Below are positions 17,112 through 25,337 of a stretch of 64,000 bases of DNA, piece by piece. How positions within the stretch are numbered: the stretch's first letter is position 1; the number at the start of each line of letters is the position of its first letter. The notes under the pieces were generated by a model. The model was not told where the DNA came from. It was given only the letters and a program-made list of their open reading frames with translations, and searched no databases. The stretch is from UBA11403 sp963784615 (lineage in GTDB: Bacteria; Pseudomonadota; Gammaproteobacteria; Legionellales; Legionellaceae): positions 434,001-498,000 of the forward strand of contig CAWASG010000002.1 in assembly GCA_963784615.1 (NCBI GenBank), read 5' to 3'. The position numbers and the translations under genes were made by a program.

Positions 17112-17172
17112 TTATTGTGTTGTGGGAATTATAGTTTATTGTGCTGTGGGAATCATAGCTTATTGCGCTGAA
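17112..17172. repeat. 24-bp tandem repeat at the 3' end of trmL
   Basis: Unit TTATTGTGYTGTGGGAATYATAG starts at 17112, 17136 and (partial) 17160, an exact 24-bp spacing. The last, partial unit runs into the trmL gene and supplies its stop codon (TTA on the plus strand at 17160). Degenerate relatives extend back to about 17053. Confidence 0.8.
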
Positions 17173-17615
17173 GAAAACCCAATCTGCCGCCATGCTTCAA
17201 ATAAAATAATCGCAACAGCATTGGATAAATTTAAGCTGCGGCTGGTCGCTTGCATGGGGATGCGAATAGGATTGTAGCGGTCGCGTAGGGCTTGCGGGAG
17301 GCCGCGGGTTTCTGCGCCGAAGAGGAAGAGATCGTCGTCTTGGTAGCTAGGTTCGCAATACGTTTGTTGTGCTTTGGTGGTGCAAGCGAAAATGCGGCGG
17401 TGTTGGTTTTGTTCGATAAATGTGGCGTCATCGGGATAGTGAATCACACTGGCCCATTCGTGATAATCCAATCCCGCGCGGCGCATGCGTTTGTCATCCA
17501 GCTCAAAACCTAACGGGTGAATCAAATGCAACTGTGCGCCGCTATTGGCGCACAGACGAATGATGTTGCCGGTATTCGGCGGGATTTCAGGCTGATGCAG
17601 TGCGATGTGTAGCAT
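17160..17615 (-). CDS. trmL: tRNA (cytidine/uridine-2'-O-)-methyltransferase TrmL
   Basis: SPOUT methyltransferase that 2'-O-methylates the wobble base of tRNA-Leu. From ATG 17615 it is 151 residues. MLHIALHQPEIPPNTGNIIRLCANSG is the family's N-terminus; FGAETRGLP and the knot motif MQATSRSLNLSNAVAIILFE close the SAM site. The upstream extension to 17720 belongs to the overlapping mlaA reading region and is rejected. The gene overlaps the mlaA end by 29 bases. The C-terminal residues FSSAQ are encoded partly by a tandem repeat. Confidence 0.94.
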   Translation of the reverse strand: MLHIALHQPEIPPNTGNIIRLCANSGAQLHLIHPLGFELDDKRMRRAGLDYHEWASVIHYPDDATFIEQNQHRRIFACTTKAQQTYCEPSYQDDDLFLFGAETRGLPQALRDRYNPIRIPMQATSRSLNLSNAVAIILFEAWRQIGFSSAQ

Positions 17616-18402
17616 GTTGAGCCGTGGTGATGGGGAAGTCGGATTTTTTGCCATTCTCAGGCTCTTCGGGCAGCACGGTTTTGTCGTCATCACCAGCCAC
17701 GTAGAGCTCGCTGCTTTCACCGTCTTTACCTTGCGCGCCAGTTATCAAATACTGCCGATGTTGCAGATACGCATCACGCATAAATGAGTATTTATCCAGG
17801 GCTTCATTCATGAGTCGCTCTGTGTCAAACATTTGTGAACGTAGATCAACATAACGTACACCAACGAGCCCCCAAGCCAGGCCAGCATTCAAATAGGGGT
17901 AAGGGGTAAAGAGCGTATAATTAAACATCAACCCCATACCATCGCGAATGGTGCTGGGTCCTAATAAAGGAATAATAATATAAGGCGATTGTTTATCACC
18001 CCATTTTGCAAAGGTGATGCCTAAATCATTACTCCGTGGCGGCAGGCTCATGGTCTTGGCCACATCAACAATGCCTGCGATACCGACGGTTGAGTTGATG
18101 ATAAACCGCCAGGTGTCTTTGTAGGCGTACATAAATTCGGCTTGCAACAGATCATTGGCAACGGTTGGAATCATATTCACGTTATCATAGACATTGTTAA
18201 TGCCAGAGCGAACCGGTGCGGGTAATACCGTTGTATAAAGTTGAGCTACGGGTTTAAGAACGGCTGTATCAACAGCCTGATTAAATGCGTAGGTTTTTCG
18301 ATTGATCGACTCATAAGGATCAACAGGATTGGTACCCTTGACGGCACATGCGGACAGGCTGAAAAGGCTGGTCATGACGGCAACCGAAGTTATTTTATGC
18401 AT
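17587..18402 (-). CDS. mlaA: MlaA (VacJ) outer membrane lipoprotein
   Basis: Component of the Mla system that removes phospholipids from the outer leaflet of the outer membrane. The protein is 271 residues. The lipobox is LSAC with the acylated Cys near residue 19. The family sequence DPYESINRKTYAFNQAVD follows, with NDLLQAEF, WRFIINSTVGIAGIVDVA and DLGITFAKWG further on. The C-terminus has an acidic Glu/Asp-rich tail not needed for the fold. The gene overlaps trmL. The MlaBCDEF genes are not in this window. Confidence 0.95.
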   Translation of the reverse strand: MHKITSVAVMTSLFSLSACAVKGTNPVDPYESINRKTYAFNQAVDTAVLKPVAQLYTTVLPAPVRSGINNVYDNVNMIPTVANDLLQAEFMYAYKDTWRFIINSTVGIAGIVDVAKTMSLPPRSNDLGITFAKWGDKQSPYIIIPLLGPSTIRDGMGLMFNYTLFTPYPYLNAGLAWGLVGVRYVDLRSQMFDTERLMNEALDKYSFMRDAYLQHRQYLITGAQGKDGESSELYVAGDDDKTVLPEEPENGKKSDFPITTAQHATHRTASA

Positions 18403-18447
18403 AGCTTTCTTAATCCATTAATTTCGATTTGAAGACTATAGCAGATT

Positions 18448-19407
18448 TTAACCTGCCTCCAAATTCAATTTTAATATTTCTTTACTCGCATCAACCAACG
18501 CATCAATTATGCCGGCCTCTCGGTCAGAGTGTCCCGCATCGCGGATGATGCGCAGATCCGATGAGATCAAGGCTTGATTCAGTTCCCAGGCACCGACGAG
18601 AGGGCAGACCATGTCGTATCGGCCATGGATGATAAAGCAGGGAATGTGGCGAATTTTGTGGGTGTTGTCCATGATTTCATTGTCTTTGATGAAATACTGG
18701 TTGCTGACATAATAGGATTCCAGCATAGCAAAGGCCAATGCGAAGTGGGGGTCGCTGTGGTGATCGATAACACTGGAGTGAGGTTGTAAACTGCTGCATT
18801 GCGCTTGCCATAATGACCAACTTTTAGCTGCCGCCATTCGAGCTAATTCATTGTCGCCTTGTAGCACTTGATTATAATAGGCGGGGATATTCTCCATCGC
18901 TTCCGCAGGGAGGTTGCGCGTGAATTCTTGCCAATAGTCGGGATAAATCAACGATGCCCCACGTTTGAAGAACCAGTCAATGTCTTGCTGTCTGGCCAGA
19001 TACACTTGGTGAAGAAGTAAGGCTCTCACATGCTGTGGGTAGCGTTCAGCGTATAACAACGCAAGGGTAGATCCCCAGCCACCACCAAATAAAACAAAAC
19101 GCTCTAATTTTAAATACGCGCGAATGGCCTCGATGTCTTCAATTAAATACGCGGTCGTATTGTGCGTCATGTCGGTATGCGGCGTTGAACGGCCACATCC
19201 GCGTTGATCAAAAATGATGATCCGATAATGTTGCGGATCAAAAAACCGCCGCAAATGTGCATCGCCACCCGCACCAGGCCCTGAGTGCAAAACAATCACT
19301 GGCACACCGTCGGGATTACCTGTTTCTTCAACATAAAGCACATGAGGAGGCGTGACAGGTAACTCATGAGATGCAAAAGGTTTGATAGCAGGATAGAGTG
19401 TATGCAT
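18448..19407 (-). CDS. Proline iminopeptidase-like protein lacking the catalytic serine
   Basis: 319 residues from ATG 19407. The alpha/beta-hydrolase sequence matches proline iminopeptidase along its length (YRIIIFDQRGCGRSTPH, IHGRYDMVCP, DAGHSD). The nucleophile elbow, normally GGSWGS, reads GGGWGS: residue 110 is Gly, codon GGC at 19078-19080, one transition from Ser AGC. The oxyanion motif HGGPG is HSGPG, and the substrate-binding Glu of the WxxWE motif is Gln (WSLWQ). The Asp and His of the triad are kept. The reading frame is intact. It is therefore either a pseudoenzyme with another role or a gene at the start of decay. Confidence 0.88.
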   Translation of the reverse strand: MHTLYPAIKPFASHELPVTPPHVLYVEETGNPDGVPVIVLHSGPGAGGDAHLRRFFDPQHYRIIIFDQRGCGRSTPHTDMTHNTTAYLIEDIEAIRAYLKLERFVLFGGGWGSTLALLYAERYPQHVRALLLHQVYLARQQDIDWFFKRGASLIYPDYWQEFTRNLPAEAMENIPAYYNQVLQGDNELARMAAAKSWSLWQAQCSSLQPHSSVIDHHSDPHFALAFAMLESYYVSNQYFIKDNEIMDNTHKIRHIPCFIIHGRYDMVCPLVGAWELNQALISSDLRIIRDAGHSDREAGIIDALVDASKEILKLNLEAG

Positions 19408-19602
19408 AGTGTCTCGATGGCTAATGAAGTGAAGGTTAATATCTATCATATCCTTCGTTTACCATAAAGCCAATATCAACGATCGATATCTATGCTAACC
19501 ACTGTTTTTTGCATGCGGATTTATCCAAACTTCTTAACTGAAACCCACTGAGGCTACGGTGTTTTCAATATTATTTATAGTTTTTACCTCTTTGCAGTGA
19601 AG

Positions 19603-20979
19603 CTACTTTGACGTTCCGGTCTTGGGGTCAATGGGTCGATATGTTGGCAATTCGCAGGTTGGAAGCGGTGTTTTTCGAAAAAAGCCGGCATCTCCGAGGC
19701 GAACAACAGAAGCAGATGAATCCATTTTTACAGTCTGCTTGGACAAGGGGGAGGCATTTTCCAAAAGCATTTTTACTGTGGTAACTGCCATAGCTAAATC
19801 ACTTCCAGAGATGTGTTCCGGATGTATCGCTAGGGCGTCGATTTTTTGAGTTAATTTACACTGAGCTCCCTTAAAACTAATGGTTGATGAGAGGGTGATT
19901 TCATCAATCACGTTTGTGTCTAGTAAAAGATCAAATCGACCATTCAAGCTGGTTTTAGAAGCAGGTACATTAAGGGCAAACCATCTGGTTAAATACTCTA
20001 AAAGTATCATGCGTGTGTTTATACATGCTCTAGCTGCGCCTAGATTGTCTGGTTTTTGTGGTTCCTTATTCATTGGGTAACTAAAAAAGGCAAGGAGATG
20101 TAACCATTCTGTTCGAAGCAAACGATCACGATAAGCCATTTCTTTTACTTCTTCGGGAACTAATTCTTGACGCTTGACCTTCGCCTCGAGGGTCGATAAG
20201 TGCATTATTTTGGCAGAATGTTGAAGCATGTTTTGTAACGGTGGGTAGAGAATCTTTTGGTATCGATCGATGCAATGTTGGTATTCATCTACAGCTCGCA
20301 ATCCCATGACTTCGTTTTGGTCGGGCGTTCGCCTGGTGATGGCCATGCGCTTTAAAATCTGTTCAGGATCTATGCGTGGTTGATTGCCCTCCTTAAATAC
20401 CCCGGCTTTTTGTTTTTCTATGTTCTTCGCTTCTTCGGTCTTTCGAAATCTTTGGATAGAGAGTGGAGCCGATAGATTTGTGCTTGGTTGTAATGAGTAA
20501 AAAAGATAGTGTTGTGAGGGACCCCATTTTGGGGTATAGGCTATCCTGCACAGCGGTCGTCCACTCATCACACATCTATTATCGATACGACCTTGTAAGA
20601 GAATGTCCCCATTCAAATCTTTAACGACGCTGAAATGATAAGCGGGGCGTATCCATGGAACATCAATAGAAAATATTTTATCGGTATCTTTTTGTGGATT
20701 CATTACAATGCGCTGATATGATCTAGCCTTGGGTGCAATATTTTCATAAGAATACTGAGTGACCTCACCATAAGGTTTTTTATCATCACATTGTAATAAC
20801 AGTGGGGTTGATGAAAATGGGTTTTGTTTAAAACGAGAATAGGTGTTTTCACATAGATTAAGAAATGATTCTGGATTCAGTGGGATAAAATCAGAAGCAT
20901 GAGCGCGATGCTGATATAAAATACTGGAAACTGCAATGACGGGTACTGTGCTTGTTCGAAAAAAACTGGCTCGCAACAT
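19603..20979 (-). CDS. Secreted orphan protein
   Basis: 458 residues with a signal-like N-terminus (MLRASFFRTSTVPVIAVSSI, cleavage likely near RAHAS). GGGAG lies eight bases before the ATG at 20979. The N-terminal half looks beta-rich and contains two nearby cysteines (NRCVMSGRPLCRIAY); the central part (about 215-310) is predicted helical with many charged residues. I recognise no domain. It stands alone between pip and the divergent uvrD. An exported or periplasmic role is inferred only from the signal. Confidence 0.6.
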   Translation of the reverse strand: MLRASFFRTSTVPVIAVSSILYQHRAHASDFIPLNPESFLNLCENTYSRFKQNPFSSTPLLLQCDDKKPYGEVTQYSYENIAPKARSYQRIVMNPQKDTDKIFSIDVPWIRPAYHFSVVKDLNGDILLQGRIDNRCVMSGRPLCRIAYTPKWGPSQHYLFYSLQPSTNLSAPLSIQRFRKTEEAKNIEKQKAGVFKEGNQPRIDPEQILKRMAITRRTPDQNEVMGLRAVDEYQHCIDRYQKILYPPLQNMLQHSAKIMHLSTLEAKVKRQELVPEEVKEMAYRDRLLRTEWLHLLAFFSYPMNKEPQKPDNLGAARACINTRMILLEYLTRWFALNVPASKTSLNGRFDLLLDTNVIDEITLSSTISFKGAQCKLTQKIDALAIHPEHISGSDLAMAVTTVKMLLENASPLSKQTVKMDSSASVVRLGDAGFFRKTPLPTCELPTYRPIDPKTGTSK

Positions 20980-21153
20980 AAACTTACTCCCTTGTGTATG
21001 TATAACAGCGATCTCGATCGTTTGAGCTAACCGAAGAAAGAACCAAATCCTAAGGGATAAAATTGCGTTTGTCGATTGTTGAGTTGCCTAAATTGATCGC
21101 CCAAATTCCAAGAATATGAGAAGATACCGCTTTTTGGATAAACTGAGAATCTC

Positions 21154-23325
21154 ATGACAGCATGGTTGGAAGGTTTAAATGAGCATCAGCGCCTTGCGGT
21201 GACGGCGCCTTTAGGAAATGCTCTGGTATTGGCGGGAGCTGGTAGTGGAAAAACACGTGTATTGGTGAGTCGTATGGCGTGCTTGGTGCATACACATGGC
21301 ATTTCTCCTCATGCCATGTTAGCCGTAACGTTTACGAATAAAGCAGCGGGTGAAATGAAGGCGCGTTTGGCGGGGTTGTTGCATGGTTCTGTGCAAGGGC
21401 TTTGGGTGGGGACGTTTCATGGCTTATGTCATCGTTTGCTGCGACGCCATTTTGAAGCGGCGCGTTTGCCTGAGCAGTTTCATATCATGGATAGTGATGA
21501 TCAAGCGCGTTTGATCAAACGGGTGATTGCCTCTCTTAATCTTGACCCTGAGCAATGGCCAGCGAAGCAGGCACAATCGTTTATCAATGGCCGTAAAGAT
21601 GAAGGCCAGCGCCCATCGCATGTGCAGGTTCTCACGTATGGCCCAGGTCGTACTTTATTAAACATCTATACTGCATATGAGCGCGCCTGCCAAAGTGCCG
21701 GCGTGATTGATTTTGCAGAAATCTTGTTGCGCACACACGAGTTATTGCGGGATAACCCAGAGTTGTTATCGCATTACCAGCAGCGTTTTCAGACCATTCT
21801 GGTTGATGAGTTTCAAGATACCAATGCGATTCAATATGCCTGGATTCGTCTGTTGGCCGGACCACATACGTCAGTGATGGCGGTTGGTGATGATGATCAG
21901 TCCATTTATGGCTGGCGCGGTGCCAAAGTAGAAAACATTCAGCGTTTTTCAACGGATTTCCCCAATACGATGGTGATTCGTCTGGAGCAAAATTATCGTT
22001 CAACATCGACTATATTGAATGCAGCAAATGCACTGATCTCGCACAACAGCCAACGTTTGGGTAAAGATCTATGGACGACTGGTGCTGAGGGCGAAAAAAT
22101 CGTCGTGTTTAGTGCGTTCAACGAGCTTGAAGAAGCCCATTTTGTGGCTGAGCGGATTCGTCAAGCGATGCGTCAAGGGCGGCGCCCTGATGAAGTTGCG
22201 ATTTTATATCGATCGAATGCGCAATCTCGAGTGATAGAGGAAGCGTTATTGCGTGCAGGAATTGCCTATCGAATTCATGGCGGTGTGCGCTTTTTTGAGC
22301 GGGCGGAAATTAAAGATGCGTTGGCCTATCTGCGGTTGATAGCTAATACCGAAGATGATACCGCCTTTGAGCGCGTGGTGAATTTTCCAACCCGTGGGAT
22401 TGGTGACAAGACGTTGGAAGATATTCGTGCTCACGCTCGAAGTACATCCTGTTCATTATGGGATGCCACACAGCAATTGATCCAAAGTGGGCATTTTACT
22501 GCGCGCGCGGCGGGTTCTTTATCTCAATTTAGAACATTGATTGAAGAGTTAAAAGCGGGCATGGACTCACGCGATTTGGACGAGCAGTTCAGCATTGTGA
22601 TTCATGGCAGTGGGCTGCATGCGCATTTCTCCAAAGGTAAACAAGATAATTCCGAATCCAAGCTCGAAAATTTACAAGAGTTGGTGAATGCCGCGAAACA
22701 ATTTCGATATGAACAAGATGAAGAAGTGGTTACGTCTATCTTGGTTGCGTTTTTATCACACGCCTCACTTGAGGCGGGTGACATGCAGGCTGAGTCGCAT
22801 GAGCCATCTGTCAATTTGATGACGTTGCATGCGGCGAAAGGATTAGAGTTTCCAATGGTGTTTTTAGTCGGCATGGAGGAAGGATTATTCCCCGGCAGGC
22901 AGTCCATGGAAGATCCGGCAAGGCTTGAAGAAGAACGCAGGCTGTTTTACGTCGGCATGACGCGAGCCATGGAGACATTAACATTGTCTTATGCAGAAGT
23001 GCGGCGATTGTATGGGCGAGAAGAATATCACCGGCCTTCACGATTTTTATCTGAAATTCCAGAAGATTGTTTATCTGAGGTGCGGGCAAAGGCGCGTTTT
23101 AAGTCCTCGACAGCGAATGCGCCTCTGGGTAAAAAAATAGCGTCGATGATGGTTGAGGACAGCGGATTTCGTATCGGGCAGAATGTGAATCATCCTAAAT
23201 TTGGCTATGGCATTATTTTGGCTGCTGAGGGGAGTGGTGCGCATACTCGTGTGCAAGTGAAATTTGAACATGAGGGCGTGAAGTGGCTGGTATTGGCCTA
23301 TGCGAATTTAAGCGTCTGTGCTTGA
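21154..23325 (+). CDS. uvrD: DNA helicase II (UvrD)
   Basis: 3'-5' superfamily 1 helicase for nucleotide excision and mismatch repair. The protein is 723 residues, the family's usual length. Motif I LAGAGSGKTRVLV (about 26-38), motif Ia AVTFTNKAAGEM, motif II ILVDEFQDTN, motif III GDDDQSIYGWRGA, motif V NLMTLHAAKGLEFP and motif VI RLFYVGMTRAM are in order. The C-terminal RVQVKFEHEGVKWL Tudor-like segment favours UvrD over Rep. I see no LexA-type box in the 170 bases upstream. uvrA lies in the same window at 59.9 kb. Confidence 0.96.
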   Translation: MTAWLEGLNEHQRLAVTAPLGNALVLAGAGSGKTRVLVSRMACLVHTHGISPHAMLAVTFTNKAAGEMKARLAGLLHGSVQGLWVGTFHGLCHRLLRRHFEAARLPEQFHIMDSDDQARLIKRVIASLNLDPEQWPAKQAQSFINGRKDEGQRPSHVQVLTYGPGRTLLNIYTAYERACQSAGVIDFAEILLRTHELLRDNPELLSHYQQRFQTILVDEFQDTNAIQYAWIRLLAGPHTSVMAVGDDDQSIYGWRGAKVENIQRFSTDFPNTMVIRLEQNYRSTSTILNAANALISHNSQRLGKDLWTTGAEGEKIVVFSAFNELEEAHFVAERIRQAMRQGRRPDEVAILYRSNAQSRVIEEALLRAGIAYRIHGGVRFFERAEIKDALAYLRLIANTEDDTAFERVVNFPTRGIGDKTLEDIRAHARSTSCSLWDATQQLIQSGHFTARAAGSLSQFRTLIEELKAGMDSRDLDEQFSIVIHGSGLHAHFSKGKQDNSESKLENLQELVNAAKQFRYEQDEEVVTSILVAFLSHASLEAGDMQAESHEPSVNLMTLHAAKGLEFPMVFLVGMEEGLFPGRQSMEDPARLEEERRLFYVGMTRAMETLTLSYAEVRRLYGREEYHRPSRFLSEIPEDCLSEVRAKARFKSSTANAPLGKKIASMMVEDSGFRIGQNVNHPKFGYGIILAAEGSGAHTRVQVKFEHEGVKWLVLAYANLSVCA

Positions 23326-23381
23326 ATTTCGCCGTGTCAAATGCTACGGTTCACGTTGACTAAAACATTAAGGAGAATAGA

Positions 23382-24155
23382 GTGAAAAAATTAAATTTGG
23401 TAGCAGCTGCGTTGGTGGCAATAACGGCTGTTTCACCGGCATTGTTTGCAGCAGAGCAACCCATGTCTGCAGAACAAAAAAAACAAGTTGAACAAGTGGT
23501 TCATGATTATTTAGTACAGAACCCAGAAGTGTTGGTTGAGGTTTCACAAGTCCTGCAACAAAAACAACAAAAAACCATGGTTGATCAAGCAACTTCGGCT
23601 ATTGGCCAAAATGCAGATAAACTATTTATGGGCGGCACGACCGTTGCTGGCAATCCAAATGGCAGTGTAACGCTGGTTGAGTTTTTCGATTATCAATGCG
23701 GCCATTGCAAAGAAATGAAACCTGTTATCGATGAGCTGTTGAAATCTGATAAAAACTTACGTGTTGTTTATAAAGAATTCCCCATTTTTGGTAAAACATC
23801 TGAATTGGCTTCACGCGCAGCGCTTGCCGCAGCAATGCAAGGCAAGTACGATGTCATGCATCAAGCCTTGTTGAAAATGGATAAACGTATGGACGATGCG
23901 GTCGTGATGGACGCTGCAAAAACAGCTGGTTTGAATGTTGCGAAGCTGAAGAAAGACATGGACAGTAAAGAAGTTACAGAAATATTAGCGGCTAATCGCA
24001 TGCTTGCTGAAAAACTGCATTTGATGGGTACGCCTGCATTTATTATTGCCTCCACACCAGGCGGTAAATTTAAATCAGGTAGCACGCCTTCATTTGTGCC
24101 AGGCGCTGCATCACTTCAATCACTGCAGGATATGATTAAGAAAGCAGCGGCGTAA
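23382..24155 (+). CDS. Com1-like DsbA-family thiol oxidoreductase
   Basis: 257 residues from GTG 23382, preceded by AAGGAGA. A signal peptide (about 1-23, ending LFAA) is followed by a helical segment with HDYLVQNPEVLVEVSQVLQ and a thioredoxin fold with the redox site FFDYQCGHCK (Cys106 and Cys109). The cis-proline loop is LMGTPAFII. Layout and sequence closely recall Com1 of Coxiella burnetii and the DsbA2-like enzymes of Legionella, which are envelope-located disulphide oxidases/isomerases. This supports a Legionellales host. It lies 56 bases after uvrD. Confidence 0.88.
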   Translation: MKKLNLVAAALVAITAVSPALFAAEQPMSAEQKKQVEQVVHDYLVQNPEVLVEVSQVLQQKQQKTMVDQATSAIGQNADKLFMGGTTVAGNPNGSVTLVEFFDYQCGHCKEMKPVIDELLKSDKNLRVVYKEFPIFGKTSELASRAALAAAMQGKYDVMHQALLKMDKRMDDAVVMDAAKTAGLNVAKLKKDMDSKEVTEILAANRMLAEKLHLMGTPAFIIASTPGGKFKSGSTPSFVPGAASLQSLQDMIKKAAA

Positions 24156-24180
24156 GTTGAGCCGGGTAGGTAAGTTGTAC

Positions 24181-24300
24181 GTAGGTTGGTGAGTCGGTTG
24201 GTGAGTAGGTTGGTGAGTAGGTTGGGTTGAGCGAGAGCGAAGCCCAACAAAACCATCCATGTTGGGATGTTGGGCTTCGCTCTCGCTCAACTCAACCTAC
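24181..24300. repeat. GTAGGTTGGG-family palindrome with amplified arm tip
   Basis: The full palindrome is at 24217-24300. Before it, the arm tip GTAGGTTGGTGAGT is repeated about three times in tandem (24181-24216). The right arm has CTCAACCTAC with one T replacing C. It lies between com1-like and glyQ. The same kind of arm-tip amplification is seen at 52811 and, on the right side, at 40125-40160. Confidence 0.88.
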
Positions 24301-24422
24301 GCGCTGCTCCACGACCGTTAGGGAGTGGAAATTTTATAAAGATTGTGAAGTTGCCGTAGGGTGGACAAAGGAGCCGAGAGGCGACGTGTCCACCAATACA
24401 CCGAGTTTTTTTTGAGAATCAC

Positions 24423-25337
24423 ATGACAAAACCAAGTACTTTTCAAGATATTATCTTAACGTTACAACAATTTTGGGCAAAGCAAGGGTGCGTCTTGTTA
24501 CAGCCTCTCGACATGGAAGTGGGGGCTGGTACCTTTCATCCCGCGACGTTTTTAAAAGCAATTGGCCCAGAGCCATGGTCTGCTGCCTATGTCCAGCCAT
24601 CCAGACGACCAACCGATGGTCGATATGGCGATAATCCCAATCGCGTTCAGCATTACTATCAGTTTCAAGTGGTATTAAAACCATCACCGCTGGATATTCA
24701 AGAAAAATACCTGGATTCATTGCGCGCATTAGGCGTTGACCCTCTTGTGGATGACATTCGTTTTGTTGAAGACAACTGGGAGTCTCCTACGCTCGGCGCT
24801 TGGGGGTTAGGTTGGGAAGTTTGGCAAAATGGTATGGAAGTGTCGCAATTTACCTATTTCCAACAGGCGGGTGGGTTAGCCTGTCAACCCGTGACGGGTG
24901 AGTTAACCTATGGTCTTGAACGACTGGCCATGTCTGTATTAAACGTAGACACTATTTTTGATATTCCCTGGTGCCACACGCCGAGAGGGACAGTGACTTA
25001 TGGTGATGTATTTCATCAAAATGAAGTTGAAATGTCTGCTTATAATTTTGAACATGCAGACGTGCCAACGCTCTTTAAGCAATTTGATGATAATGAACGG
25101 CAGGCACAGCATCTCATTGAACTGAAATTACCCTTGCCAGCGTATGAAATGGTCATTAAAGCCTCTCACGCCTTTAATTTATTAGACGCTCGTCATGCCA
25201 TTTCAGTCACCGAGCGACAACGTTATATTTTAAGAGTACGGCAGTTATCTCGTGCCGTTGCTGAAGCATATTATCAGGCACGGGAAGCGCTCGGTTTTCC
25301 CCTGCTAGGCGACAAAAAGGTGTTACATGGCGAGTGA
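24423..25337 (+). CDS. glyQ: Glycyl-tRNA synthetase alpha subunit
   Basis: 304 residues. Catalytic alpha subunit of the bacterial alpha2beta2 GlyRS. Begins TFQDIILTLQQFWAKQGCVL and contains QPLDMEVGAGTFHPATFLKAIGP and AAYVQPSRRPTDGRYGDNPNR, the class II catalytic motifs of this subunit. It overlaps glyS by 11 bases, so translation is likely coupled. Confidence 0.97.
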   Translation: MTKPSTFQDIILTLQQFWAKQGCVLLQPLDMEVGAGTFHPATFLKAIGPEPWSAAYVQPSRRPTDGRYGDNPNRVQHYYQFQVVLKPSPLDIQEKYLDSLRALGVDPLVDDIRFVEDNWESPTLGAWGLGWEVWQNGMEVSQFTYFQQAGGLACQPVTGELTYGLERLAMSVLNVDTIFDIPWCHTPRGTVTYGDVFHQNEVEMSAYNFEHADVPTLFKQFDDNERQAQHLIELKLPLPAYEMVIKASHAFNLLDARHAISVTERQRYILRVRQLSRAVAEAYYQAREALGFPLLGDKKVLHGE

